A DNA stretch of 64,000 nt from Deuterostichococcus epilithicus. Lineage: Eukaryota; Chlorophyta; Trebouxiophyceae; Prasiolales; Stichococcaceae. A program made the position numbers and the translations under genes. This document shows, one piece after another, positions 45,061-55,890 of the stretch (positions within the stretch are counted from its first letter, which is position 1; each line of letters begins with the position of its first letter). The DNA is taken from positions 310,001 to 374,000 of the forward strand of contig JAVTLE010000016.1 in the NCBI GenBank assembly GCA_033439295.1. Reading direction: 5' to 3'. Under the pieces are notes generated by a model. That model searched no databases and was not told where the DNA came from. It saw only the letters and a list, made by a program, of their open reading frames with translations.

Positions 45061-48000
45061 CTCAATGGTCGAATCCGGACAGATCGAGATTGCAGTGACA
45101 AAGGACAAAAGCTCACCACGAAGCAGTAGTCCAGGAGGGATCCCGGGCGGCGGATGGTGCCCGTCAGCTGCACCGTCAGACCCCACCGCTTCATCAGCAC
45201 CCGGTTGGTGTCCTGGAAGCGGAAGCGCAGCCGCCGGCTACCGCCCTGGAAGACCTGGGAGCCGAAGCCGCTGCCCTCCCGCGGGATGACGCCTGGCGAG
45301 TCGGAAGCATGGCCTCTGGATTGGACGCTCTTGGCGGGAGCGTCGTGAGGGTTACCCGCAGGGGTCAGGGTTTGCCGCATGCGAGGTGCATCACCAAAAG
45401 CAACATTCATGCTGCGAAGTGGCAGGGCGCAAGGCTGCAACGTGCAGCAGGCAGCGGTGTGGTCGGGAGGCTCCAGCGCAGGAAGAGGAAGCGGCAGACT
45501 CACCATGAAGGCGCAGGGATTCAGCAACATACGAGTACTTATACAGGAAAGTCCACTTGGTGCTCTCCGTGGGTAGCAGCAGCGTGACCAGCGACTTCCG
45601 TGGGTTGATACACCGCACCGTGGCCTTCTTGTTGATGTTGCTCTGGATGAACGCCGGCAGTACGGCGGCAGCTGCGGCGCAAACGGTACAGACGGCGTCA
45701 CATGATACGAAAACCCAATGCAAGCAAGCACATACACTCGGAAATGGTGCGCCTGCTGGGACAGCGCTTGGTGACAGGGAGCAGCTTGAAAGGCGCACTG
45801 CAGACTGTAGACTTGAGGGACAGCGTCACGGGCGGGTAGCAGACGGTGGTCTTTGTGGAAAACTGCTTGAATGGCGATGCCCTGCAGCAGGATGGTCAGA
45901 AGCGTCAGAGCGGCTCGGACAGGAAACCTTGCCCCGCCTGCCCACTCGCCTGTAGCGCAGACTCCGACATCGCAGCCCGGCCGTGGGCTCACGTCAGAGT
46001 TGGCAGCGAGATGCTCCATCAAATTATGTCCATGGTATAGCTCCGTACCTTGACACGCAGCGGGCGCAGCCAGAAGCCGAGCGGTACATGCCCTCGCCAT
46101 AGCAAATGTCGGGGAAGTTGGAAGGAGTGCCGGTCGGTGCCTCGGTGGGCGCCTGGGTTGGCGTGCCGGCCGGCNCGCGCGGGGGGGGCGCGCCGCGGGG
46201 GTGCCGGGGGCGGCGCCTGGCGGGGTGCGAAGGTGGGCAGCAGGCTGGGCGGTGTGGGAACAGCCGTCGGGGTGCCCGGGGGCGGGGCGGAGGTCAGGGC
46301 GCGGGGCGGCGGCATGGCAGTAGTCGTGGTGGGTGTGCCGGGCGTCGGGCCGGCAGTGGGAGCGGCAGTGGGCGAGCCAGGGGGCGGCGCAGCGGTGGGG
46401 GTCGAGTCTGGCGGCGGCACAGCAACGGCTGCGGACACGGCCAGGGCGACATTGTCGAGCGCAAAGCTGGTGGGGGTGGCGGCAACAGAGGCGAGGAGCA
46501 GCTTGCGGCCACTGGGGCTGGTCGACTCGGACTGCAGGAAACCAGACAATTTATGTCGACCCAATGAGAATCACATTGCTCCAGGGCTGCCTTGTAGTAA
46601 GATCTCTTGCCACAAAAACATCACCTTGGCCCTACATTTCAGCAGGCCGCCGGAGATTGTAGACGCATTTGCAGTAACCAGGTGCAAGTCGCTCTGCCGG
46701 AGCATCAGTTTGGGCGCACGATGCTTACTGGCACTGAAGTTAGGCAGCGCATTGTACCTGTCTGCTTGACACTGCGTACACGTGCTGAAGGAAAGTTTAA
46801 AGAATGCGCACCACGAACAGGAGCTGGGTGCAGCCGAAGAAGGGCATCACAGGCGTTGGGCCCTGGTCGGGCGCCAGCGTCAGGATCTGCTTGACGCCAG
46901 TCGGCTGCGGACAGAAAACCCACCGTGTTGTCAGCTTCACAGAGCTTGCTGCTGAAAAATCAAGCCGCTTGTTTTGCGGCGTATAATGACATGTGTTGGG
47001 ATTTGCATGGCAGCAGCAAGCACACGGCACGGCTGTCGAGGAACGTTCAGATTCTGTGGAAGGCCATGTCAGCGTTCTGCAGTTGACCCCAGGGTCACAG
47101 AGGCCGGTCCTAGCTGCCCGGAAGCTGAGCACGGTGTACAGCATGTGACGCACCGTGCAGGTGACAGTGACAATCTGGCCGGTGCCGGCGTTGGGGTTGG
47201 CATAGTAGAAGCCCTGGATATCGAAGGGCGCGGGCGCCACCAGAGCAGCCGGTGCGCCCTGGGCATTGGTCAACACCTGCACATTCGACCCAGCAGTCAG
47301 ATTCCGGTGGCAGCTGGCGGGCACGGCGATGCCTCTGGAAGCAAGCATGCACCGTGAAGACGTGGCCCAGCCTGTAAAGGTGTGGGTCAGCGCGCTGTGC
47401 TGGTTCCGCGCTCTAGTGCTGCAAAGCATCACCTTGCTGCCGTCCTCCTGGGTGCCTGCAAAGTCGCCGGAGGCGGGCACGACGATGAAGCCATTCCACT
47501 GGAGACCGGTGACATTGCCGAAGCCAGTCTGCGCACAGTTGCACAGGCAAGCTGAGCACGGCCGGAAGTTGGGGGCTGTGCAGCCATAACCCAGAAGGGG
47601 TGCACTCGAGTGGTGCAGACACAGATCCAGTCCTCGTGAACACCGGCCACTCAGCACGACATGCCACATCATTCTGCAGTCCTCTTGTGGCAGGCAGGCA
47701 CGTCTCGGGAAGCACCGGCAGCTAAACCTGTGCATTGCTGGGCCCATGCAGCTGCAGGGTTCAGTCGGCCCACTGAGCATACCCGCGGCTGGGTGTTATC
47801 AGGGAGGCTGTCGATGTCGCCAGTGCCACTGAATACGGGCGCGGGGGGCGCCTGCGTCATCACCGGCGGCGGCGTCGGCGCAAGGGTGCCGTTCTGTGCA
47901 ACCTGGACAGCGATGGTGTCGGAGCCCGAGGTGTAGGCGATCTGTGGAGGAAGACATGAAGTTGTCAGTGTTGGGTGGGTGGATCCAACAGCTGGTGACA

Positions 48001-48863
48001 ACTGGGCTGTGCATGCACGGGGCAGGGAGCATATGTCCCAAGTTTTGCCTCGACTGCTTTCATGCATGCGGTGAGAGCACGTTGATCAGCTTGGCACAGA
48101 CTTGATGGCCAGGACGGGCAGGGAGCAAGCTGTGGACGGAGGCTGGGGGGTGCTTCACCGCGCCAAAGGTGAGGGCTTCAACGGAGCATTGGATGAATCG
48201 TTTGCCGGCCACGACTTGGGCGAGGCCCACAGAAAACGTCAGCGTGCCAATCACCTGCCGCCAAGAGGTTGGCGCGATTTCGGTCAAGATCTTGCAAAGC
48301 AACTGGTCCTGAAGCTGCTGTGCAAGAATGTGCCATTGCCACTGAGCATGCACATGTGAAAAATAGGATGGCAGGCGGCTGCTGTAGTATTGAATCAAAT
48401 TCGCAGGTGAGACATCAGGCAGCACTGCGGCAGTGTCAGCCTTACGATGAAGTCGTGCAAGGGTCGCACTTGGACGGCGCCCGTGATGTTGACGGCGTTC
48501 TGATCTCGACACGAGACGACACGGTCCGTTATCGGGCCCTGGGACTCGTTGCCATCTGCAGTGCAGGATAAAGGAGTCGAACGCATACTCGAAGTGTCTG
48601 CATCTGGGCACTACGACGGTCACGTGCCGCAACTGCATGCGCAGACCAATTGAGGGCAGTGCATGGCAGCAGTGATTGGAGGACTGGGACGCACAGCTCA
48701 GGCTGCCGGAGATGGTGATGTTGTCTCCCGCCATGGGGCTGGGGGGCAGCACGGTGGGGCTTAGGTTAACGAAGGTGCTGATTGGCGCGGGCGTGGGCTG
48801 CGCGCAGGTGATGGCGACACCGGCAGCGAGCAGCAGCACCACGCAGGCGGTGCCTCTGACCAT
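44922..48863 (-). CDS. Secreted Cys/Pro/Thr-rich wall-like protein, paralogue 1
   Basis: Start ATG at 48863 with a signal peptide (ACVVLLLAAGVAITCAQP). Eleven exons: 48695-48863, 48470-48555, 48159-48254, 47783-47941, 47433-47528, 47154-47276, 46812-46904, 46049-46531, 45799-45881, 45504-45671, 44922-45292. Positions and phases match paralogue 2 except at the first intron. Motifs: DRVVSCRDQNAVNITGAVQ, VVAGKRFIQCSVEAL, GTGDIDSLPDN, NGFIVVPASGDFAGTQEDGS, GFYYANPNAGTGQ, ATPTSFALDNVALAVSA, a Pro/Thr-rich stretch, SASGCARCVS, FKQFSTKTTVCYPPVTLSLK and LPAFIQSNINKKATVRCINP. Likely extracellular and O-glycosylated. The family is unrecognised; not a canonical pherophorin. Exon 8 is 483 nt where phase needs 3n+2; one N (46175) beside a G run suggests an assembly indel. 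The paralogue's stop codon is lost here, giving a readthrough tail. Confidence 0.75.
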
Positions 48864-49852
48864 CGTGATTCGAACAATGCCGCTTCTTGGCCGGCAGGCT
48901 GAGCGCGTCCGGGGGCTACGGGACGGTGGTGCACCTGCACACGTGTCCAGCAACCGCCATTCAGTTGAGCTATCCAGGACGGTGCTTGCCGCGGGTTTCG
49001 ACAGCAGCAATTGCCAGTAGCGAGTTGTCAGCGTCATCTGTATGATCGCATGCCCTGCTGACCCCGCGAAATGCACCAAGCGTTCACCTGCACCGGGGAT
49101 GTACTCGGCTAAACACGAGCCGGCCGCGTTGGCGCAGCTGAGATCTAAACACGCGACAGGCACAGGTATATATTTGTGGAATGTTCGTAAGCTTCAGATC
49201 TGGATGAGAGGCAACAGAAGGTGGCTTGCTGGCTTGCAGGTGAGTCGGTGGTTTACGATTTACGAAAGGCCAGCTGACGACCTAGATTGCCGACAGCAAA
49301 CAACGCTCCCCGGCTTCACATGTGTTGTCGCTACAATAGACATAGACAGCGCTACAGTCAACTCACCGTGGATTGCTTTGGTGACCGGCGACAGCGGCAG
49401 CTTGCCGCACAACGAGCGGCAGCTAGATGAGATGGCCCTGTAGTTGGAGATGAGCGCACTGCGGGGCGTGCGGCGTCGGAGAGTGGACGTAGATCCGACA
49501 GAGAAAGCAACGAGACGGTGTTTCTCTGCCGAGTTCAATCGGTCTGAAAATGGAGTTGTGGCTTGTGTGTCCGCGCTGTTGCCTCCAACCGCCATAATCG
49601 CTGCAGGGGAGATGCTCAGTGTCCCCGTGTCAGGCACGTGCTGTGCCAGCTGTCGTGGCGGTGGGTAGTTAAGGATTCACTACCCATTTGTATATGGCGG
49701 GCGCTGTGGCGCAGATTGGTCCGAGGACGGAGCTAGGATCCTCCATCTATCAAGGGGTCTCGCATTCTCATCGGCATCAGTTTGTATAACAATTTTCAGA
49801 ACGCTTGCTATTCTTAGGCCGCAGGCGTGCGTGAAGAGGTCGTACCTACGGC

Positions 49853-50282
49853 CAGGGTTCGGCCAAACGGCTAACGCGTCTGAACGTGAACGCGTTTGGA
49901 ACGCTTTGAACATTTTTGTCTCAACGCACCCAAACGCCAAACGCCTCGTTAACGGCACACGTGACTGTCGTCAGACAAGTCCGTCACGCAGTCAGTCAGG
50001 CGACAAGCTGCTGCAAGGAAAGACACCTATTTGTGCAGAATCAAAGGCAAGCATGCTTGGAAAGCTCTGTTGAGCCTCCAAGGCATCGTTATAGCCTGCC
50101 TCAGTACTCCAACAGCGCCTGCAGCACCATGCACTGCCTATGTCAGGATTACCTCAGCACCTCCAGCCTGACTAAGGCTTGCCGTTTGCACAGCCGTTTC
50201 AGACGCGTTTGCCGTTCAAACGCGTTTCGAACGCGTTCAACCGCAGCCCAAAATGCCCAAACGCGCGTTTGGCCGAACCCTG
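49853..50282. mobile_element. hAT-type miniature inverted-repeat element (430 bp)
   Basis: Perfect 17-bp terminal inverted repeats: CAGGGTTCGGCCAAACG at the left and CGTTTGGCCGAACCCTG at the right. Exact 8-bp target duplication CCTACGGC at 49845-49852 and 50283-50290. Subterminal regions are packed with AACGCGTTT / AAACGCG words in both orientations, as expected for transposase-binding repeats. No coding capacity. Confidence 0.93.
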
Positions 50283-51329
50283 CCTACGGCCGCCGCCGCA
50301 CCACGCACGATGCAGGGTCCGCCATTCGTTGCACTGCGTGCAGCGCTGCGCAGGACGTTTCGGTGAGTTTTTGCGCCTCGGCAGCACCGCAAAATACTTG
50401 CCATGTTTATTGGAGTGCTGAAACTCCAGAACCACACAGTGATCATGCGCCGTGGCACCAAATGAATTTGCCATGCAGGAGCTCATCATTGCTTGCTTGG
50501 GTTGGCCGGCTTCTGCTGCACAACGTGACAGACGCTCACGGCGAGCCCCATGCGGTGCAGACTGTCTTCTTATCTTTTCCTCAACATGAACGAGTGCCAA
50601 AACCTCATCACGGCTAGACAGCGAGCATGCCGAACAGCGCACAACAGATGCGGTCATGTCGACAAAACGACAGCGCAGTTCGGCTGCGGCGGCGGTCACA
50701 TATGCAACCTCCTGAAGACTACAACCTAACACCAACGTGAACCGTTTCTTCAAGCGCTGCCTCCGCGTGCGGGCAACCTCACGAGCGCGATCGCATGATG
50801 GCAGCATGCATTATACACACAAGCATGCAGCGCCCATCACGTTCTCTTGCTTGGCAACAAAAAAGAATCCGCAACGACAGGGCACGGGCAGCCGTGCTGT
50901 TTCATTGCACATAATAATGTTGTCCTGCAGCTGTGACCAGTCATCTGGAAGCGGAGCAGAGCTAGCCGCCAGCACGGCTGCCGCCATTGCGTCTTCCCAA
51001 CCGGCGCTATCAATAGTGCGGGATCAGAGTCAGAGAAAAGGAAGGCCAAACATGCAGCCCAAAGCCACAGCGGCAAGGCCGCAACAAAGCCTGTAGAAAG
51101 CCGCATGGCTGCGCACCAGCCACGGCTCTCCCGGCCAGCACATGCTTGACGTCGCAAGCAGCGGCCGGGGCGGTTGCAGCAACACTACGACGCTACTGTG
51201 CGCAGCCGCGCTTTGATGCAGGGCTCAGTTAATCACCGCCGAGCGGAGTAGCTACCAAGGCGTCAGCCCTCGGCATGGGGGCCGCTGCGAGGGCGCGCAG
51301 GCCGCATCCGTCCTCCGTGCCCTTTCAGC

Positions 51330-51560
51330 AGACCTTGAGATATGCCTGCGCACACCACGAGCCAGAAGTCAGCGCACGTCCAATAGGACAGCAAATGATG
51401 TGCAGGCTGAGACAGTATAAACAGAGGCAGCTAGGTCTTCTCGGGGTCGACAAGCTGCGCAGCACAGTACAGTACTCAGAGCGAGAGTCGAATGGCAGGC
51501 GACGCAGTGGTCGTGGCGTTCACTATGCAGTTACGTTCCTGGCGGTCAATGGTTGAACCA
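51330..51560. repeat. Downstream flank copy of the tandem gene duplication (paired with 44870-45060)
   Basis: 3' flank of paralogue 2, homologous to the flank of paralogue 1 (CACGAGCCAGAAGTCAGCGC shared exactly). Confidence 0.75.
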
Positions 51561-51598
51561 TGACAGTTCGCCTCCAGGTCAACATTGGATTGAAGGGG

Positions 51599-54500
51599 TC
51601 AAAAGCAGACCACAAAGCAGAAGTCGAGGAGGTCGCCGCCGCGGCGCAGCGATCCTGTCAGCTGTACCGTCTGACCACGCTGGTCCAGCAGGGTGCGGCT
51701 TAAATCATCGAACACAAAGCGCAGGCGCATGTTGAAGCCCGAGTACACCAGCTCGCCGTTGGCAAAGCCCGAGCGGCGAATTACGCCTGCTTACCCAATG
51801 ATACCTCCAGTATTACCACTTTTTCATCAACAGGACGTCAGTGGCTCGCCAGGAATCTATTTGCGATGAGCGCTCTCGGTACCGACACTGGTGACTCGAG
51901 CATTGTGCAGGCCTTGCGCGACGCATCAATGCTGTGGGCGGCTCTGTGGTATAGGATTGACCAGCATGACAGGTCGCAACCCTCATGAGCAAAGTGGCCG
52001 CAGGCGCATATACTAAGGCGGGGGGGTGGGTGGGTGTCACACCGTTGAGGCGCAGTGAAGCGCCGATGACGCTCTTGGAGTCATAGAACGGCAGGTTGCT
52101 GTTCTTGATGGGCAGCAGGAGCACCACACGCTGCTTCGTCGGGTTGATGCACCGCACTGTGGCCTTCCTGTTGATGTTGCTCTGAATGAAGGCCGGCAGC
52201 ACCGCAGGCGCTGCACAGTAGATAGCAACACATTTATTCAGACGGTGTGTGAACCTCTTGGACAATGCGTCAGCTGGGCCGACGGCGAGGCCAAGCCTCG
52301 GGCCTGGCGCACCGATCGGACAGGTCCTCTCAAGGTAAAGAAGGACGCGATTCTAAAGCTGGAACGAAAGCGCCGCTGCAGCCAGACAACTAGCTCGGCG
52401 GCCAGACACCAGTGCCCGGGCAGACAGCATGATGCAGAAATATGGTGCCGTCCTAGGGTCAAGGTGTATGTACAGGTTGCTTCGAGCCGGGGCAATGCTG
52501 ACGAGAGGGGTAGCACCCGTCAAGATTCTACTGGCAGGGTCATCAGGTTGGAGGAGACAGTGAGGCGGCATGCGCACTGCAGACGGTGGAGCGATCCGAC
52601 AGCGTCGTGGGCGGGTAGCACACTTGGCCGACGGTGGAGAACTGCTTGAAGGGTGACGACCTGCGACGCGGCGGCAGTAGCAGGGCCTCAGGGGTCGGAG
52701 CATTCTCTTTTGTACCTTGAGTGACGAATCATATATTGTCTTGAGGATAAACCATTGCTCTGCTCGCCGGACGCTATGATGCAAACAGTGAACTCAAAAC
52801 ACATTTGGTGTTGCTGCCGAGGGCAAAACAGTCCTGAAGGATTGGTCAGGCAGCGGGAAGCGCACCGCGACACGCAGCGGGCGCAGCCAAACTGCGAGCG
52901 GTACTGGCTGGAGTCGGGGCACGTGTCGGGGAAGGTGGAGGGGGCAGCGGTGGGTCCGGCTGTCGGCGCCACAGACGGTATGGCGGTGGGCGCAATGGTG
53001 GGGGCCGCTGTGGGCGCTGTCGTTGGCGCTGTGGTGGGTGTGCCTGGCGGTGGCGCTTGGACAGTGGGCGCCGCTGCGGGCACAGCCGTGGGGGTGACCG
53101 GGGGCGGCGCCCGTGGGGGTGAAGCGGTGGGTGCTGTGGTTGGCGCGGCGGTGGGCACGACCGGCGGCGGCGCCGAGACCGTCGGGGCAGTTGTCGGTGC
53201 GGCGGTGGGGGCGGCAGTGGGCGCGGCTGTGGNNTATGTGGTGGGCACGGCNGTGGGGGCAGCGGTGGGGGCGGCAGTGGGCACAAGGGGCGGAGGTGCT
53301 GGTGTTGCGGAGATGGCCAGAGCGACATTATCCAGGGCAAAGCTAGATGGCGTGGCAGCTACGGAGGCGGCCTTCAATTTACGAAGGTTCAGGTTTGCAG
53401 TTGACTGCAGGGCACGCAACAAATTGTGTGTCAATGTCAGTGTTGTTCACGCGTCCCAAAGAAAGGGTCGGACGGACATGGTGCGAGGCTGCTGCTGCGA
53501 GAGCCGCAGCACCCAGGATGTTGCCCTAAGCAACTCCGTTTGTGTCGTCATGCTAGGGCAAGAGGCTTAACATTTTCAGATGATGCCTGCTGTGTATTTC
53601 CACGGGGTGCAAGCTCAGTGCGGCGATATACAGATGGGGCGGGCGTGGTCGGTAGCGGAGTGAGACAGCCTCACCGCGAAAGAGAGTGCAGTGCACCCGA
53701 CGAATGTGGGCGCAAGGGTGGGTCCCTGATCTGCCGCCAGCTGGAGGGTGACAGAGTCGCCAGACGGCTGCACAAACACAGCAGGCATGACACGAGCAGG
53801 ACGACACTGCTTAGATAGGGGCAGAGTTGCCCTCGGGTCAAGCCAATCGGAAACTTCTCAAATAACAGATCTGAAGCCTCCATCATTCGCATGCTAATAA
53901 AAGAGAGCAAGCACATTGATTGGCGCATGATCACACCAGGCAACTGACGATCAGGGTCTGGCTGATGCCAGGGTTGGGGTTGGCATAGTAGAAGCCCAGG
54001 ACGTCGAAGGGAACCGGCCCCGAGAGAAGGGAAGTGCCACCGTTCGCATTGGTCAGGACCTGCATCACCAGCCGGCAGGTGTTGATGGATGCGCCCGGCC
54101 ACTTTTGTCACAGCGTGCCATACTCATGACTGTCAGGGCTGTGTCATCACCGGATGCACTTGGCATGGGTCATGGTCGCCAGTGGCTGCATGTGCTGTTC
54201 CGGCCGCCCGCAGGGTTGCTTGTGAGATGAGTCGTTCGTGCAAATGTTACTACCATGACGGACGCCATCATCATTCACCTTGATGCCGTCCTCCTGGGTG
54301 CCGGCAAAGTCACCGGTGCACGGCGTGACGACGAACCCGTTCCAGACGAGGCCAGGAACACCGGCGAATCCGGTCTTGCGGTGCACAACGCAGAATGAGC
54401 GGTCAGCGCTGCACTCCCTGCTGGCAACTACTGGCGCGCACCTTGCAAGGTGAGTCTCCTTTGCTGGTGACCCATTTGACCTTACTTGACGATCGCACTC

Positions 54501-55890
54501 CGCCAGCAAAGGGTGGAGAGATTTATCACAGCGGCGGCAGCAGCGTTTGCATGCGCTCCAGGAGCTGCCTGGTCTTTAAGTAGGTGCAAGACAATGCCAC
54601 TGCACAGAGCGCACCGGTGGCTGGGAGTTGTCTGGCAAGCTGTCGATGTCGCCGGTGCCGTTGAGCATGGTAGGAGTAGGCGCTGGCGTTTTGGTTGGCG
54701 CCGGTGTGGGCGCCAGAGTGCCGCCCTGGGACACTGCGACGGCTATCGAGGCGGACGCCGATGCATACATGATCTGCAGGCAGGGTCCAGGGTTTCAGCA
54801 GGCCCGTGCGCAGCGTCGGCGCCCATCAGGCAACAAGCAGCGCAGTTATGCATTGGCGTTGCCTGTAGCCCGCCTGGACTGACTCAAGCGACTGGGGATA
54901 GGCAGTGTCCCCACCCCTGAGATGGGCTCCGTCGTCTGGTCGACAGCGCACTGGAAGAAGCGGTTCCCGGCCACCACGCTGGGGATGCTCACGGAGAACG
55001 GGTTCAGGGCCACCGCCTGCCAGGTAAAGACACATAGAGAAGATTTGAAGCAACGCTGATTCTTGCCACTTTGGAAGCTCCTGCTGCAGCTGCGACATTT
55101 GCTGCAGTGTGAGCCAAGCTCCTCGCTCACTGCTAAAGTGTACCATGGCAATGCACGTCCGTCACGTAGGGTCGTTCACGAGATCCATGTGCCCACGAGG
55201 GTAGCTGGCTGGTGCTGCCTGGACACAGCCGCCATTGACACCACGACTTTTGCATGCATGGCGAGTAGAGCAGCCCTGTGCTCGCCAACCGTGCTGCTGC
55301 TAAGGAACCGACTGCACCATTGCAGTGCATGAACCCAACGACTGCGTGATGGGCTCTTGCTACTGGAAAGCACTACGCAGAATTATCACCTGACCCGTGC
55401 CCGTGATGAAGATCAGCTCACTGTCTCTGCAGACCACGGTCCGGCTTGCAGTCGGACCGTTGCCACCGTCGCTGTACATCAAGCTGCGGTTACATGTAAC
55501 TGTTTAGATGGCTTTAAATGATGGAAAGTAAGATAGATGCTACCCCCCTGCTCTGTGCGATCACCTTCCACAAGACTCTCAACATGATGACAGCACCAGC
55601 CATGAAAGAGCTGGCGGCCCAGCGGCCCCCCAGCCTGTGTATGTGCATCGGCTATACATCCCTGCCGCAAAGTTCCATCAATGAGGCCTGCACGAATGCT
55701 TCCCACACGTCATCAGAAATGCAGCATGCGCGGCGCGCCTGCCGGTGAAGGTGACGGTGTCACCCGCCGCCGGCGCGAACGGGATGAAGTCCAGCCCGCT
55801 GAACAGCGTGTTCACGACGGCCTGGCCATGGGCAGAGCCGGCAAAGGCCAGCAGTGCCAGCAGCAGCGCAAATGCAGTCGCCTCGGCCAT
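51599..55890 (-). CDS. Secreted Cys/Pro/Thr-rich wall-like protein, paralogue 2
   Basis: Eleven exons close in phase to 598 aa: 55739-55890, 55390-55483, 54915-55016, 54615-54773, 54279-54374, 53937-54059, 53675-53767, 52866-53404, 52578-52660, 52043-52210, 51599-51786 (TGA). Signal peptide MAEATAFALLLALLAFAGSA. The ectodomain has RTVVCRDSELIFITGTGQ, VVAGNRFFQCAVDQT, GTGDIDSLPDNSQPP, NGFVVTPCTGDFAGTQEDGI, FDVLGFYYANPNPGISQ, ATPSSFALDNVALAISA, a long (A/T)PT-rich tract of roughly 130 residues, SQFGCARCVSR, FKQFSTVGQVCYPPTTLSDR and LPAFIQSNINRKATVRCINP, ending LLDFCFVVCF. AP/TP dipeptides are typical of arabinogalactan-type hydroxyproline glycosylation. Intron 1 appears to use a GC donor (GGCAG then gcgcgc). 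Ambiguous bases at 53233-53234 and 53252 fall in the repetitive exon 8 but do not break the frame. No recognised family. Confidence 0.8.
52940..53300 (-). repeat. GC-rich imperfect triplet/nonamer repeat coding (A/T)PT tract
   Basis: Degenerate tandem repeats of units such as GCGGTGGGCGCN on the plus strand, coding Ala-Pro-Thr type repeats on minus. This is the low-complexity core of paralogue 2. Three ambiguous bases lie here, a sign of assembly difficulty. Confidence 0.7.

Larger units (their letters stand above)
48864..51598. other. Intergenic region between tandem paralogues
   Basis: About 2.7 kb: promoter of paralogue 1 (near 48900-49200), the hAT-type miniature element at 49853-50282, and the 3' flank of paralogue 2 from about 51330. 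No additional coding gene recognised. Confidence 0.4.

Noticed and set aside
51599-55890. Pherophorin identity for the tandem secreted proteins
   Set aside because: The Cys and Pro layout is suggestive, but the conserved blocks do not match the pherophorin domain pattern I know.
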